Notes under the pieces: generated by a model
Databases searched by the model: none
Seen by the model: the letters and a program-made list of their open reading frames with translations, nothing else
What the model was told of the DNA's origin: nothing
Part shown: positions 43,127-50,856 of the stretch, piece after piece
How the letters are laid out: each line of letters opens with the position of its first letter
Position numbering within the stretch: the stretch's first letter is position 1
Position numbers and translations under genes: made by a program
NCBI GenBank assembly: GCA_963741305.1
Contig: CAVUHL010000003.1
Location: forward strand, 4,030,001 to 4,094,000
Direction of reading: 5' to 3'
DNA length: 64,000 bases
Source: DATMER01 sp963741305
GTDB taxonomy: Bacteria > Acidobacteriota > Thermoanaerobaculia > Multivoradales > UBA5704

Positions 43127-43635
43127 CGCCTTGGCTCGGGACGCCTTGGCTCGGGACGATCATCGAGCGGAACGTGGCCGCGCCTATACACCATGACCGA
43201 CCGTATGAACTCGATCACCACGGCGCCATCCTGGTTGTAGCCCGTGGTCCTGAGCCGCACGATGCCCATGTTCGGACGCGAACGGGACCCGCGCGTTTCG
43301 AGCACCTCGCTCTGCGCGTAGAGCGTGTCCCCCTCGAAGAGCGGATGCGGCAACCGCACCTCGTCCCATCCTAGATTGATCGCGTTCAGGGAAATGTCCG
43401 TGACCGACAACCCCGTGGCGATGGCCAACGTCAAGGTCGAATCCACCAGCGGCCTTCCCCATTCCGTGCGGGCCGCGTAGGCGGCATCGAAATGGATGGG
43501 ATTGTTGTTGACGGTCAGCAGGGTGAACCAGATGTTGTCCGTCTGCGTGACCGTCCGCCCGAGCGGGTGACGGTAGACGTCTCCCACCTCGAAGTCCTCG
43601 AATACGCGCCCCTTCCAACCTTCCTTGATAGCCAT
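43123..43635 (-). CDS. MaoC family dehydratase
   Basis: This 170-residue hot-dog-fold protein has FEDFEVGDVYRHPLGRTVTQ and DNIWFTLLTVNNNPIHFD, the MaoC-type active site (Asn/Asp and His in NPIHFDA), then GRPLVDSTLTLAI and IRSVMVYRRG. Enoyl-CoA hydratase-type activity is expected. The C-terminal tail has PEPRRPEPRR, caused by a 15-bp tandem duplication near 43127-43156. It is probably co-transcribed with the ATL gene. Confidence 0.9.
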   Translation of the reverse strand: MAIKEGWKGRVFEDFEVGDVYRHPLGRTVTQTDNIWFTLLTVNNNPIHFDAAYAARTEWGRPLVDSTLTLAIATGLSVTDISLNAINLGWDEVRLPHPLFEGDTLYAQSEVLETRGSRSRPNMGIVRLRTTGYNQDGAVVIEFIRSVMVYRRGHVPLDDRPEPRRPEPRR

Positions 43636-43735
43636 GACAGGGATGATTCTATCCGCCGGGATGTCATCCCGCCCATGCTCCCCCTTCTGCCCTCGTTTCT
43701 AATTGCCCTCCTCCAAGCCCAAGAGGCGACCCTGG

Positions 43736-43751
43736 TATACTCGCGAGTATA
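43736..43751. promoter_or_regulatory. 16-bp palindromic operator before the RHH antitoxin gene
   Basis: TATACTCGCGAGTATA is a perfect palindrome ending three bases before the ATG at 43755. It contains a -10-like TATACT, so a repressor bound there would block transcription; the product of the next gene is the likely repressor. Confidence 0.65.
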
Positions 43752-43754
43752 GTC

Positions 43755-44006
43755 ATGCCTACCAGCGTCCATATCCCGAAGCCGCTCCTGGAAGCGGTGG
43801 ACCGTAAAGCCCGAGCTCTCAAGATGAGCCGGAACCGGCTGATCGTCCGGGCTCTAGAGAGGGAGTTGAAGCAGGAGTCAGACTGGTCTCCGGGTTTCTT
43901 CGAACAGTTGAGCTCGATCGACTCCGAAACGGCAGCGGCTGTCGACGAGTTACTGGCCTCAGTACGCCAGGAGCGGCGGTCGAAGCCGCCGAACTGGGGG
44001 ACCTGA
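43755..44006 (+). CDS. Ribbon-helix-helix DNA-binding protein (antitoxin-like)
   Basis: This 83-residue protein has an N-terminal RHH domain: TSVHIPKPLLEAVDRKARAL, KMSRNRLIVRALERELK. The C-terminal half is acidic and helical. It is followed two bases later by a YgiT-type zinc-finger gene. The palindrome just upstream suggests autoregulation. No toxin gene is recognisable next to it, so it may be an orphan or part of an unrecognised pair. Confidence 0.82.
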   Translation: MPTSVHIPKPLLEAVDRKARALKMSRNRLIVRALERELKQESDWSPGFFEQLSSIDSETAAAVDELLASVRQERRSKPPNWGT

Positions 44007-44008
44007 CC

Positions 44009-44215
44009 ATGGAATGCTTTCACTGCAAGGGTCGTATGGTACGCGCGACAGCACCTTTCAGCATCGACCGGAAGGGCTACCACATCGTCTGGGAGGCGAT
44101 CCCTGCCTGGGTCTGTACGCAGTGTGGTGAACCGTTCTTCGAAGCCGGTGAGGTCGAGGCCATTCAACGCTCTCTCGCGGCCGTGGACCGTGAGAGCGCT
44201 GCCCTGGTCGCCTGA
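44009..44215 (+). CDS. YgiT-type zinc finger protein
   Basis: This 68-residue protein has two CxxC pairs: MECFHCKGRMV and WVCTQCGEPFF, with about 30 residues between them. It matches the MqsA N-terminal/YgiT zinc finger found in antitoxins and DUF4258 partners. The C-terminal part (FEAGEVEAIQRSLAAVD) is a short helical segment. The helix-turn-helix part of MqsA is missing. It forms a possible operon with the RHH gene before it. Confidence 0.82.
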   Translation: MECFHCKGRMVRATAPFSIDRKGYHIVWEAIPAWVCTQCGEPFFEAGEVEAIQRSLAAVDRESAALVA

Positions 44216-44285
44216 TTTCTCCAGAATCGGAGAAGCACCTCCCCCGCCGCACCTCCCCCGCTGAGCCGGAGCCCTCGCCTTTAGG

Positions 44286-44588
44286 TCAAGCGGCGGGTGC
44301 CATTGGACGCACTTCCCTCCGGACTGCCTCGCCGACAGCTCGTTGGGCTTCTTCGAGGTCATAGTCCAACTGAAGACCAAGCCAGAAGCGTTCCGAGGTT
44401 CCGAAGTAGCGAGCCAATCTCAGAGCACTGTCAGGCGTGATTGCCCGTTTTCCAAGGACGATCTCGTTCACGCGCCGGGGTGGTACTTTGATATCGCGCG
44501 CCAGCCTATTCTGACTGATGCCCAGAGGTTTCAGGAAATCTTCCAACAGGATCTCACCGGGATGTACGTTCGGCAGACGGTTCTTCAT
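44286..44588 (-). CDS. higA: HigA family antitoxin
   Basis: This 100-residue XRE-type DNA-binding protein starts at MKNRLPNVHPGEILLEDFLK, a classic HigA start. HTH: GISQNRLARDIKVPPRRVNE; typical RAITPDSALRLARYFGTSERFW. It follows the toxin gene by ten bases, in the toxin-first order usual for higBA. It neutralises HigB and represses the operon. Confidence 0.94.
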   Translation of the reverse strand: MKNRLPNVHPGEILLEDFLKPLGISQNRLARDIKVPPRRVNEIVLGKRAITPDSALRLARYFGTSERFWLGLQLDYDLEEAQRAVGEAVRREVRPMAPAA

Positions 44589-44598
44589 GGTGGTCCTC

Positions 44599-44880
44599 TC
44601 AGTGGTAGTCCACGATCTCCACATCGAAGGCATCCCCTTCACGCCACTCAAAGCAGATTCGCCACTGATCGTTGATCCGGATGCTGTGCTGGCCAGCGCG
44701 ATCGCCCCTGAGAGCTTCCAACCGGTTGCCGGGTGGCACACGCAGATCGGAAAGACTCTGGGCGTTGTTCAGCATTCTCAGCTTTCTCCGCGCTGTTTGC
44801 TGGATATCCCAGCCAAGTCGCCGGACCACTTCCCCTCGCCAGATACCTTCGGTGTCTCGGTCCCTGAAGGATCTGATCAC
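44599..44880 (-). CDS. higB: HigB family toxin (RelE-type mRNA interferase)
   Basis: This 93-residue protein starts at the GTG giving VIRSFRDRDTEGIWRGE. A TTG at 44916 is also in frame but would lie in the -35 element, so the GTG is chosen. Characteristic HigB residues: KLRMLNNAQSLSDLRVPPGN, SIRINDQWRICFEW, VEIVDYH. It cleaves mRNA on the ribosome. Expression comes from the leaderless promoter just upstream. Confidence 0.92.
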   Translation of the reverse strand: MIRSFRDRDTEGIWRGEVVRRLGWDIQQTARRKLRMLNNAQSLSDLRVPPGNRLEALRGDRAGQHSIRINDQWRICFEWREGDAFDVEIVDYH

Positions 44881-44886
44881 GAGAAG

Positions 44887-44916
44887 ACTATAACGCAGCG
44901 CGTCATATGACGTCAA
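44887..44916 (-). promoter_or_regulatory. Leaderless higBA promoter with palindromic operator
   Basis: On the minus strand TTGACG (44911-44916), an 18-base spacer and TATAGT (44887-44892) form a sigma-70-type promoter. The spacer holds the perfect palindrome CGTCATATGACG (44901-44912). The GTG start of higB is six bases after the -10, so the mRNA is probably leaderless. HigA is the expected repressor. Confidence 0.7.
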
Positions 44917-45055
44917 GCGTCATGCTTGCACGATTGGAGCGGCGGAAATCCCGGAGCGAGATCCCACTCCGGAAGCCCTGAAAGGGCGACGGCAGCAGCC
45001 CGGGTGCGAGCCCCGCGGCGGGAGTCCGTGGCCCGAAGGATGCTAATCTGATGGC

Positions 45056-45253
45056 ATGAACTGGCGTGACCACATCTATGCGGATCCCGAGATCCTTTCA
45101 GGCAAGCCCGTGGTGAAGGGTACCCGTCTCGCGGTTGAATTCCTCCTCGGGCTTCTCGGCACCGGTTGGACTCAGGAGCAGATCCTGGCGAACTACCCCA
45201 CCCTGACGCCTGAAGGTCTCCAGGCGGTTTTTGCCTTCGCCGCGGAATCGTAG
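45056..45253 (+). CDS. DUF433 antitoxin-like protein, toxin partner absent
   Basis: This 65-residue protein has the DUF433 pattern: DPEILSGKPVVKGTRLAVEF, LLGTGWTQEQILANYPTLTP. It ends early at AFAAES, without the usual longer tail. DUF433 proteins usually precede a DUF5615 PIN-like toxin gene; none follows here, only repeat-rich DNA. A -10-like TAATCT ends seven bases before the ATG, suggesting a leaderless mRNA. Confidence 0.85.
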   Translation: MNWRDHIYADPEILSGKPVVKGTRLAVEFLLGLLGTGWTQEQILANYPTLTPEGLQAVFAFAAES

Positions 45254-45299
45254 TCGGACACGATCGTCGCCCCCTCCCAGGATTCGCCAAACGCCCTCT

Positions 45300-45480
45300 G
45301 TTGATTCGCGCGCAGTGCCCCAACGGGGCACAGGCATCTAGCCCCGGGCTTCAGCCCGGGGTCGGGAGCCCAAAACATCCCCAAGCCCTGAAAGGGCGGC
45401 AGACATTAGCCCGGCACGTCAGTGCCGGGCCAGGGAGCCCAGCCCATCCAGTCCCAGAGGGACGGTTGTGTCGCCTTCCC
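45300..45480. repeat. Clustered short inverted repeats around the DUF433 gene
   Basis: This gene-free stretch contains several small hairpins: GCCCCAACGGGGC, GCCCCGGGCTTCAGCCCGGG, CCCTGAAAGGGC, GCCCGGCACGTCAGTGCCGG. A related CCCTGAAAGGGC lies at about 44978 on the other side of DUF433. This type of stretch commonly marks transposon or repeat debris. Nothing coding is seen in 45254-45591. Confidence 0.7.
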
Positions 45481-45591
45481 GCGAAACGAATCCCCTCCCC
45501 ACCTCCGTGGTGGATCTCCTGTGGCTGGAATGTGTTACGGAAATCGCTCGACTTGCCCGCTCCCCTCACCGCGGGTCATCATGGGCTCTCC

Positions 45592-46506
45592 ATGAAGCTC
45601 TGGATCGGTGTCACGGACAACGACTGGTTCCGCTACCTGCGGAGCCTGTCCGAAGTCGATGAGGTCAACTTCTGGCAACCCGGAGGCAAGGGGACCTTCA
45701 GGGCACTGCAGCCGGGTGGGCTATTCCTCTTCAAGCTCCACTACCCCGAGAACTTCATCGTCGGTGGTGGCTTCTTCGTCCACTTCACCCGCCTCCCCTA
45801 TACCCTGGCCTGGGAAGCCTTCGGCCAGATGAATGGAACGCGGACCGAGGAGGAGATGAGGCGCCGCATCGAGAAGTACCGAAGGGCGCCGGTGGACCTC
45901 AACTCCCAAATCGGCTGCATCATCCTCCGCCAGCCGTTCTTCTTCGACGAGAGCCAATGGATTCCGGCCCCGGAGGAGTTCCGTCCAAACATTGTCCAGG
46001 GCAAGACCTTCGAGGCGGACTCCCCGACAGCGCAGCTCCTCTGGGCTCAGGTGAGCGAAAGGCTCCAAGTCTCCCGAGTCCGGAATGAGGTGGCAGAGCC
46101 TAGTGTGATCTACGGCGACCCGGTGCTCGTTCGTCCGAGGCTGGGCCAGGGGACGTTCCGGGTCCTGGTCACGGACAACTACAACCGGCGTTGCGCCGTC
46201 ACGGGCGAAAAGGCGCTCCCTGTCTTGGATGCCGCTCACATCCTCCCCGTTGGCCAAGGAGGCCGGCATCAAGTCGACAACGGCCTTCTTCTACGGACCG
46301 ATGTCCACCGCCTCTTTGACAAGGGCTACGTGACGGTCACTCCGGATGGCCGCTTCCTTGTGAGCCGTCGGCTCAAGGATGACTTCGATAACGGGGAGCC
46401 CTACATGCCCTTCAATGGAGAGAGAATCTGGATGCCGGGAGATCCGGCCCTGCGGCCGAGCCGGGAGGCTCTCAAGTGGCATGCGGATGCGGTGTTCCTA
46501 CGCTAG
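45592..46506 (+). CDS. HNH endonuclease (predicted restriction enzyme type)
   Basis: This 304-residue protein starts at MKLWIGVTDNDWFRYLRSLS; the frame is open further upstream through repeats, but that part is not coding. The N-terminal 150 residues (FWQPGGKGTFRALQPGGLFL, HFTRLPYTLAWEAFGQ) resemble a PUA/EVE-like substrate-recognition domain. The C-terminal HNH domain reads NRRCAVTGEKALPVLDAAHI, then the asparagine and histidine in VDNGLLLRTDVHRLFDKG. This combination is typical of COG3440-type restriction nucleases. It borders the methyltransferase/kinase island. Confidence 0.88.
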   Translation: MKLWIGVTDNDWFRYLRSLSEVDEVNFWQPGGKGTFRALQPGGLFLFKLHYPENFIVGGGFFVHFTRLPYTLAWEAFGQMNGTRTEEEMRRRIEKYRRAPVDLNSQIGCIILRQPFFFDESQWIPAPEEFRPNIVQGKTFEADSPTAQLLWAQVSERLQVSRVRNEVAEPSVIYGDPVLVRPRLGQGTFRVLVTDNYNRRCAVTGEKALPVLDAAHILPVGQGGRHQVDNGLLLRTDVHRLFDKGYVTVTPDGRFLVSRRLKDDFDNGEPYMPFNGERIWMPGDPALRPSREALKWHADAVFLR

Positions 46507-46545
46507 GCTATCCCATATTCCCTCAGCCCATACACCACTAGCGCC

Positions 46546-47052
46546 ATGATTAAATGGATGTACTATCCAAAGTCAAGCAAAGCCACAGAATTGGCTCACG
46601 CTGTCGTGGGTACCTTTGAGTCGGCTGGAAATACAATTGGCTCAGCGACCAACAAGTTAAACAGTAATGGGGTTCTAGCGAAGATTTCTCTGGGTCTCCG
46701 CGCATTGGGATTTGTTGTTGAGTCTGGCAAGACTAAGACAGACAGAATTTCGGTGCCCGTTCTCTTCGGGCTCAATGGACGACCTGAAAAGTCCTTTGAT
46801 GCTGACGCCTATCATCCCACTGAAGGGTTTGTAGTCGAAGTGGAAGCCGGTCGAGGGGTAGTCAACAACCAATTCCTAAAAGATCTCTTCCAAGCGTGCA
46901 CGATGCACGACGTGTTTTATCTTGCGATTGCAGTGCGTAATGACTATCGGGGGATCAACGACTTCGAGAAAGTCTGTCGATTCATGGATACGTTATTCGC
47001 GAGCCGAAGGCTTGAGCTACCCCTCAAGGGAATTCTCATTATTGGCTATTAG
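46546..47052 (+). CDS. Accessory protein with PD-(D/E)XK-like signature
   Basis: This 168-residue protein is AT-richer than the genome bulk. The core reads FDADAYHPTEGFVVEVEAGR, with D and E...E residues placed as in PD-(D/E)XK nuclease folds, then NNQFLKDLFQACTMHDVFYL and AIAVRNDYRGINDFEKVC. I recognise it as a recurrent accessory protein but know no function. The nuclease assignment is inference: the usual catalytic lysine is not obvious. It is convergent with the receiver-domain gene, 13 bases apart. Confidence 0.65.
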   Translation: MIKWMYYPKSSKATELAHAVVGTFESAGNTIGSATNKLNSNGVLAKISLGLRALGFVVESGKTKTDRISVPVLFGLNGRPEKSFDADAYHPTEGFVVEVEAGRGVVNNQFLKDLFQACTMHDVFYLAIAVRNDYRGINDFEKVCRFMDTLFASRRLELPLKGILIIGY

Positions 47053-47065
47053 ATAGCAGCATACC

Positions 47066-48208
47066 CTACAGCAAGCCCTCCTTTTCTCTCAAGTCATTTA
47101 AGCAGGATTCAAGATCCAAATCCGGCGTGCCAATCCGCCCCAAATATCTAACGAATCTAGCACTGATTGATTCGGCGAAAGGACTTGATACCGTCGCGAT
47201 ACATTCCGCCGATCTAACTTCGGATATATCTGCGTGCCGCAACTTCTGGAAATCGACAATGCTAGCCGGAATGTCCCAAGCCCCCGGCAAGAAATGATAG
47301 CGCTCCGCCTGTCCATGCTTAGAGTCTCTATTATTTCTCATCAATTCACTAAGAATCTTTTCTTTGGAGTTCGACTGTCCAGTAACCCACTCCCTATATT
47401 CAGGATACTCCGTCACTGGCACTGCCCTCGCGCAAAGCACGTGCTCCACTTTGCAGGTGCCTCCTCGCGTCACCAAATCGCAGCTTGGCCACACCACCAC
47501 AAACAACTCGTTGCCAAGCTTACGAATATCGCCTAATCGGGGGTCTATACTGAAAGGCGGCTTAATATAGTACTCGGTAGGATGGGCCAGTTCACTCTCG
47601 GCCCGTCGGCCCGTCGTCCCTGGGTATAGCGCCTCGACTAACTGCTCGACACCCTCGCGGCTAAAGTAAACCGCCAGCCTTTGTAGTAGCAACCGAACGA
47701 AATCCGGTCGGTCAATCAACTCCTCAAGCTTTCCCCAGTTCTGTATAACAAAACCCCACATATACTCACGAAGAGCAGAGTCGAAGTGCTGGGCAATCGC
47801 TCGATGTGTTTGAGGAATCCGTAACGCGAACACTTGCTGAATTGCCTCACGCAGCCTAACTAACGAACCCCCTTCTTTTCCGACGACTCTTACAAGAGCA
47901 CTCTCATACTCCGCGACACTCTCCGGAAGAGCTGTATAAAAGATCACAGGCGAAAACCCGACGGCCTTCCATTTGTTAAGAACGTCAATTCCAGCAGTCT
48001 TGTCCCGGTCATGATTGCCCATGACATCTAGAACAAGTAGATCGACCTTACGTTCACTGAGTAAGCTCAGGGCCTCGTTGAAATCAGAGACCTCAGTAAT
48101 CTTAAGATTACCGAATTCGAAGCCATCTCCCTCCAGATAATCGACAACTTCCTCTCGGACCTGCTCATTGTCCTCAACAAGTACTAGGTTCCACAGTTCT
48201 CTTTCCAT
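47066..48208 (-). CDS. Receiver-domain protein with unknown C-terminal domain
   Basis: This 380-residue protein has an N-terminal receiver domain (1-125): acidic pair in NLVLVEDNEQVREE, phospho-Asp in VDLLVLDVMGNHD, Thr in VIFYTALPES, and Lys in RVVGKEGG. No DNA-binding output domain is seen. The C-terminal 250 residues contain cysteine-bearing VVWPSCDLVTRGGTCKVEHV and PEYREWVTGQSNSKEK, of unknown fold. It follows the GHKL ATPase/kinase gene by 21 bases, so it is the likely phosphorylation partner. The output is likely protein-protein or enzymatic rather than transcription. Confidence 0.8.
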   Translation of the reverse strand: MERELWNLVLVEDNEQVREEVVDYLEGDGFEFGNLKITEVSDFNEALSLLSERKVDLLVLDVMGNHDRDKTAGIDVLNKWKAVGFSPVIFYTALPESVAEYESALVRVVGKEGGSLVRLREAIQQVFALRIPQTHRAIAQHFDSALREYMWGFVIQNWGKLEELIDRPDFVRLLLQRLAVYFSREGVEQLVEALYPGTTGRRAESELAHPTEYYIKPPFSIDPRLGDIRKLGNELFVVVWPSCDLVTRGGTCKVEHVLCARAVPVTEYPEYREWVTGQSNSKEKILSELMRNNRDSKHGQAERYHFLPGAWDIPASIVDFQKLRHADISEVRSAECIATVSSPFAESISARFVRYLGRIGTPDLDLESCLNDLREKEGLL

Positions 48209-48229
48209 TCGATCCTCTTCAACGACTAA

Positions 48230-50854
48230 TCAAGTGGTCTTTAGCGTGAAGCGAAAATTGGCTCCATCAAGAAGGCCAGGCTCAATTAATTCAAGATTCC
48301 CTCCATACTCGGCAACGATTTCACCAGATATAGTTAGACCAATACCAACTCCATCCGGCCTAGTCGTATAGTAGGGGTCAAAAATGAAGTCGCGAATTTC
48401 CTCGGGAATCCCTGGTCCGCTGTCACTAAAAAGGACTTCTATTCCGCCTTCCTTACTGTTGACCCGGACTACTATCTCGCGTTTCTCTTGGGGAACTTTC
48501 GATAGCCAGTAGAGCGCATTCGTCAACAGATTTACGAACACCTGCTGAACTTCGCCAATATCGACACGAACAGGAGTAGAAGTCTCCGGCAGGCCAATCT
48601 TGACGCCCAGATCATCGACTTGATCATGTAGAATGGCAAAGGCATCAGAAACCAGAGACTCCAAAAGACATTCTGTTGGGCGACCTCTCTTGCGACCACC
48701 AAAGGGAGAAATTCTTCTGAAGAGTCCAGAAAGCGCAACTGCCTGCGCATCGATGGTCTCAAGCCGCTTAACAATCTTCGCCTGCTCTTGTTCTGATATG
48801 TCCGCCTTCCGCAGATCCCTCCGCCCGAGTTCACACTGACTTGAGATCGAGGAGATTGAAGTACGTCCATCATGGAGAACAGCGTCGACCAGCTGTCCAA
48901 GAGTCGCCAATCTCCGATATCTGACAATCACTTCTTGGATCTGATCGACCGACTTCTTTACACGCCTATCCTTCTCCTCAAGGAAGTTCAAGAACTCCTT
49001 GTCGTCCGGGTACTTGGCCGAAAATGCCTCACGAACTGGCGCAAGATTCAGTTCGTCAAACAAACTCCTCTGACTCGCAAGCTTCTCTGCCTTACGGCGT
49101 ACTTCGTACCTCGCAGCCTCAAGATAGCCAAGCACCTCGCCTATGCATTCTCTCAAATCGCCAAAAGCCGAAGATTCAACAAATCCCTCTCTATTCGTCT
49201 GATCGCGCAGTTCAGGGTTTTCATCTGCACCAATGTAAATTGCACCGACAATCTGGTTGTTACTTATTCTTAAGGTCGGGTTCTGTACACGCCGTAAGTC
49301 AAGCCGCAACCAGTCGTTCGTAGGACTTCCATAAGGCAGCACTCTGAACAGGTCACGATAGACACTGATACCCGCTGCCTCATTAAGATCACGCCTGACA
49401 TCTAGTACAGTAGATCCAAGGTCCAGTGCGAGCTTACCCAATCTATCTCGATCACGGTCCCACACCTTAATGTTGAATGAGAAAGGCCCGCAATCGGGTA
49501 CTCGGCCGCTCTTGAGAATGATCTTTTGGTTGAGAGACCTTTCTTGATCTCCAATGGCAAGAGCGGCTGCCAGCATACCGCTCTCTGAGATGCCCCCCCG
49601 AATCGAGTAATGTGGGCGGGAGAGGACTTGTGGCGGTGTGATTGGACCACCCAGATCCTTGTATGCAGCCGGGAGGGACAACGCAACCTGGAATGGATCG
49701 GTCTCGACGTGCCTTACGATAAGCCTTGACAATTCCCCTCGAAGGCGACGAAAGGCCTCACGGTCCCACACATCTCGCAGTTCGCTAAGTGTTAGAGTCG
49801 TACCAGAGGGAATGTTGCTCTCAACAGCAAACTCGCTCCAATCAGTCTGAATCTGATCAAGATATCTGTCCTCGCTACTGAAGGCTTCCCAGTCAAACTC
49901 GGCAACGACACGACGCCCAGAGTGTGCTGCGATTGAATCCAGCTCCATACGCCGAGCAAGTCGCGCGGCAGCAAAGCGACCCAGTCCCTTCTCACCCGTC
50001 ATTCGACGGCCACCTGGAGAAAAGCGCCTCTTGGTCTTGGAAATTGTCGCCGGCTCCATCCACGCTGACTGCAGAACATCCAAAGACATGCCGTGCCCAT
50101 CGTCTTGGACGACAATCGCACCCTCGCCAACCGTTAAGGGAGAGTTCACTCTGATTTCTACAGAGTGCGCGTCCGCGTCATAGGCGTTCTTAATAAGCTC
50201 TACAAGCGCGACAACCTCATTACTGATCAGATCCTGACCGATTGCTTGAATCAAACGGGCACGTGGCCGCAAAGCAGAACTCCCACTCCTTAATGGCTTT
50301 CCGCTGGATGGGCTATTACCCGAGGAACTTGGCCCTACATTCTGGCTGGAGTTCTCACTTGTCAATGCTTCCAACCCCAAAAGCTCATAGAGACGCTTGG
50401 CACCATTCTCTTCGACATCCCAAACCGCCATGCTGTCGATGAGTTGCGAACCGAAATCACGAACGATCAAGGCATGCACATCGGATTGCTGCTTTCGGGA
50501 AACGACATCCCAGATCAGAGTTGGCTGCCCCCTATCCGGCAATTCAACAATGCACCAGAAAAAATCACCCACATCGACCAAGTCTAAGCCGTAACCCTTT
50601 ATCATGCTACCAACAAGACGCCAATTCTTCGTTTGCTTCTTGAAAGGTCGACTCTGTGCCTGGCCATCAGAATAACGTACAGTCCGCACTTCGAAATCTA
50701 ACAATTCCGGGATGCCATCGAAAATACGCCTTACGACCTTGGCGTTGAAGTTGATTCCCTTCTGCCCTCCCCGTGCCTTCCCCTTGTGAAGCGCTACGGC
50801 GAACCAGCCCAGTTCGGAGCCGGTCAGTCTTCGAAGAACGAGAAGCTTCCTCAT
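48230..50854 (-). CDS. Double-GHKL ATPase / histidine kinase-like protein
   Basis: This 874-residue protein has three parts. (1) An N-terminal uncharacterised domain (1-165). (2) An Hsp90/MutL/MORC-type GHKL domain: NEVVALVELIKNAYDAD (N-box, 212-228), QDDGHGMS (250-257), GEKGLGRFAAARLA (287-300). (3) A C-terminal kinase module with a coiled segment, LHDGRTSI (His661 at the phosphoacceptor position), N-box QQVFVNLLTNALYW, DSGPGIP (811-817) and GVGIGLTISG. Two ATP-binding sites in one chain is unusual. GHKL ATPases are known in restriction-modification loci. It lies two bases from the methyltransferase gene and precedes a receiver-domain gene. It probably signals damage or infection. Confidence 0.85.
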   Translation of the reverse strand: MRKLLVLRRLTGSELGWFAVALHKGKARGGQKGINFNAKVVRRIFDGIPELLDFEVRTVRYSDGQAQSRPFKKQTKNWRLVGSMIKGYGLDLVDVGDFFWCIVELPDRGQPTLIWDVVSRKQQSDVHALIVRDFGSQLIDSMAVWDVEENGAKRLYELLGLEALTSENSSQNVGPSSSGNSPSSGKPLRSGSSALRPRARLIQAIGQDLISNEVVALVELIKNAYDADAHSVEIRVNSPLTVGEGAIVVQDDGHGMSLDVLQSAWMEPATISKTKRRFSPGGRRMTGEKGLGRFAAARLARRMELDSIAAHSGRRVVAEFDWEAFSSEDRYLDQIQTDWSEFAVESNIPSGTTLTLSELRDVWDREAFRRLRGELSRLIVRHVETDPFQVALSLPAAYKDLGGPITPPQVLSRPHYSIRGGISESGMLAAALAIGDQERSLNQKIILKSGRVPDCGPFSFNIKVWDRDRDRLGKLALDLGSTVLDVRRDLNEAAGISVYRDLFRVLPYGSPTNDWLRLDLRRVQNPTLRISNNQIVGAIYIGADENPELRDQTNREGFVESSAFGDLRECIGEVLGYLEAARYEVRRKAEKLASQRSLFDELNLAPVREAFSAKYPDDKEFLNFLEEKDRRVKKSVDQIQEVIVRYRRLATLGQLVDAVLHDGRTSISSISSQCELGRRDLRKADISEQEQAKIVKRLETIDAQAVALSGLFRRISPFGGRKRGRPTECLLESLVSDAFAILHDQVDDLGVKIGLPETSTPVRVDIGEVQQVFVNLLTNALYWLSKVPQEKREIVVRVNSKEGGIEVLFSDSGPGIPEEIRDFIFDPYYTTRPDGVGIGLTISGEIVAEYGGNLELIEPGLLDGANFRFTLKTT

Positions 50855-50856
50855 TG

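Noticed and set aside
44881..44916. TTG start of higB at 44916
   Set aside because: The codon lies in the -35 element; the GTG at 44880 fits the promoter and the family start.
45301..45591. N-terminal extension of the HNH protein
   Set aside because: It reads through short inverted repeats and shares no domain; the ATG at 45592 begins the recognisable protein.
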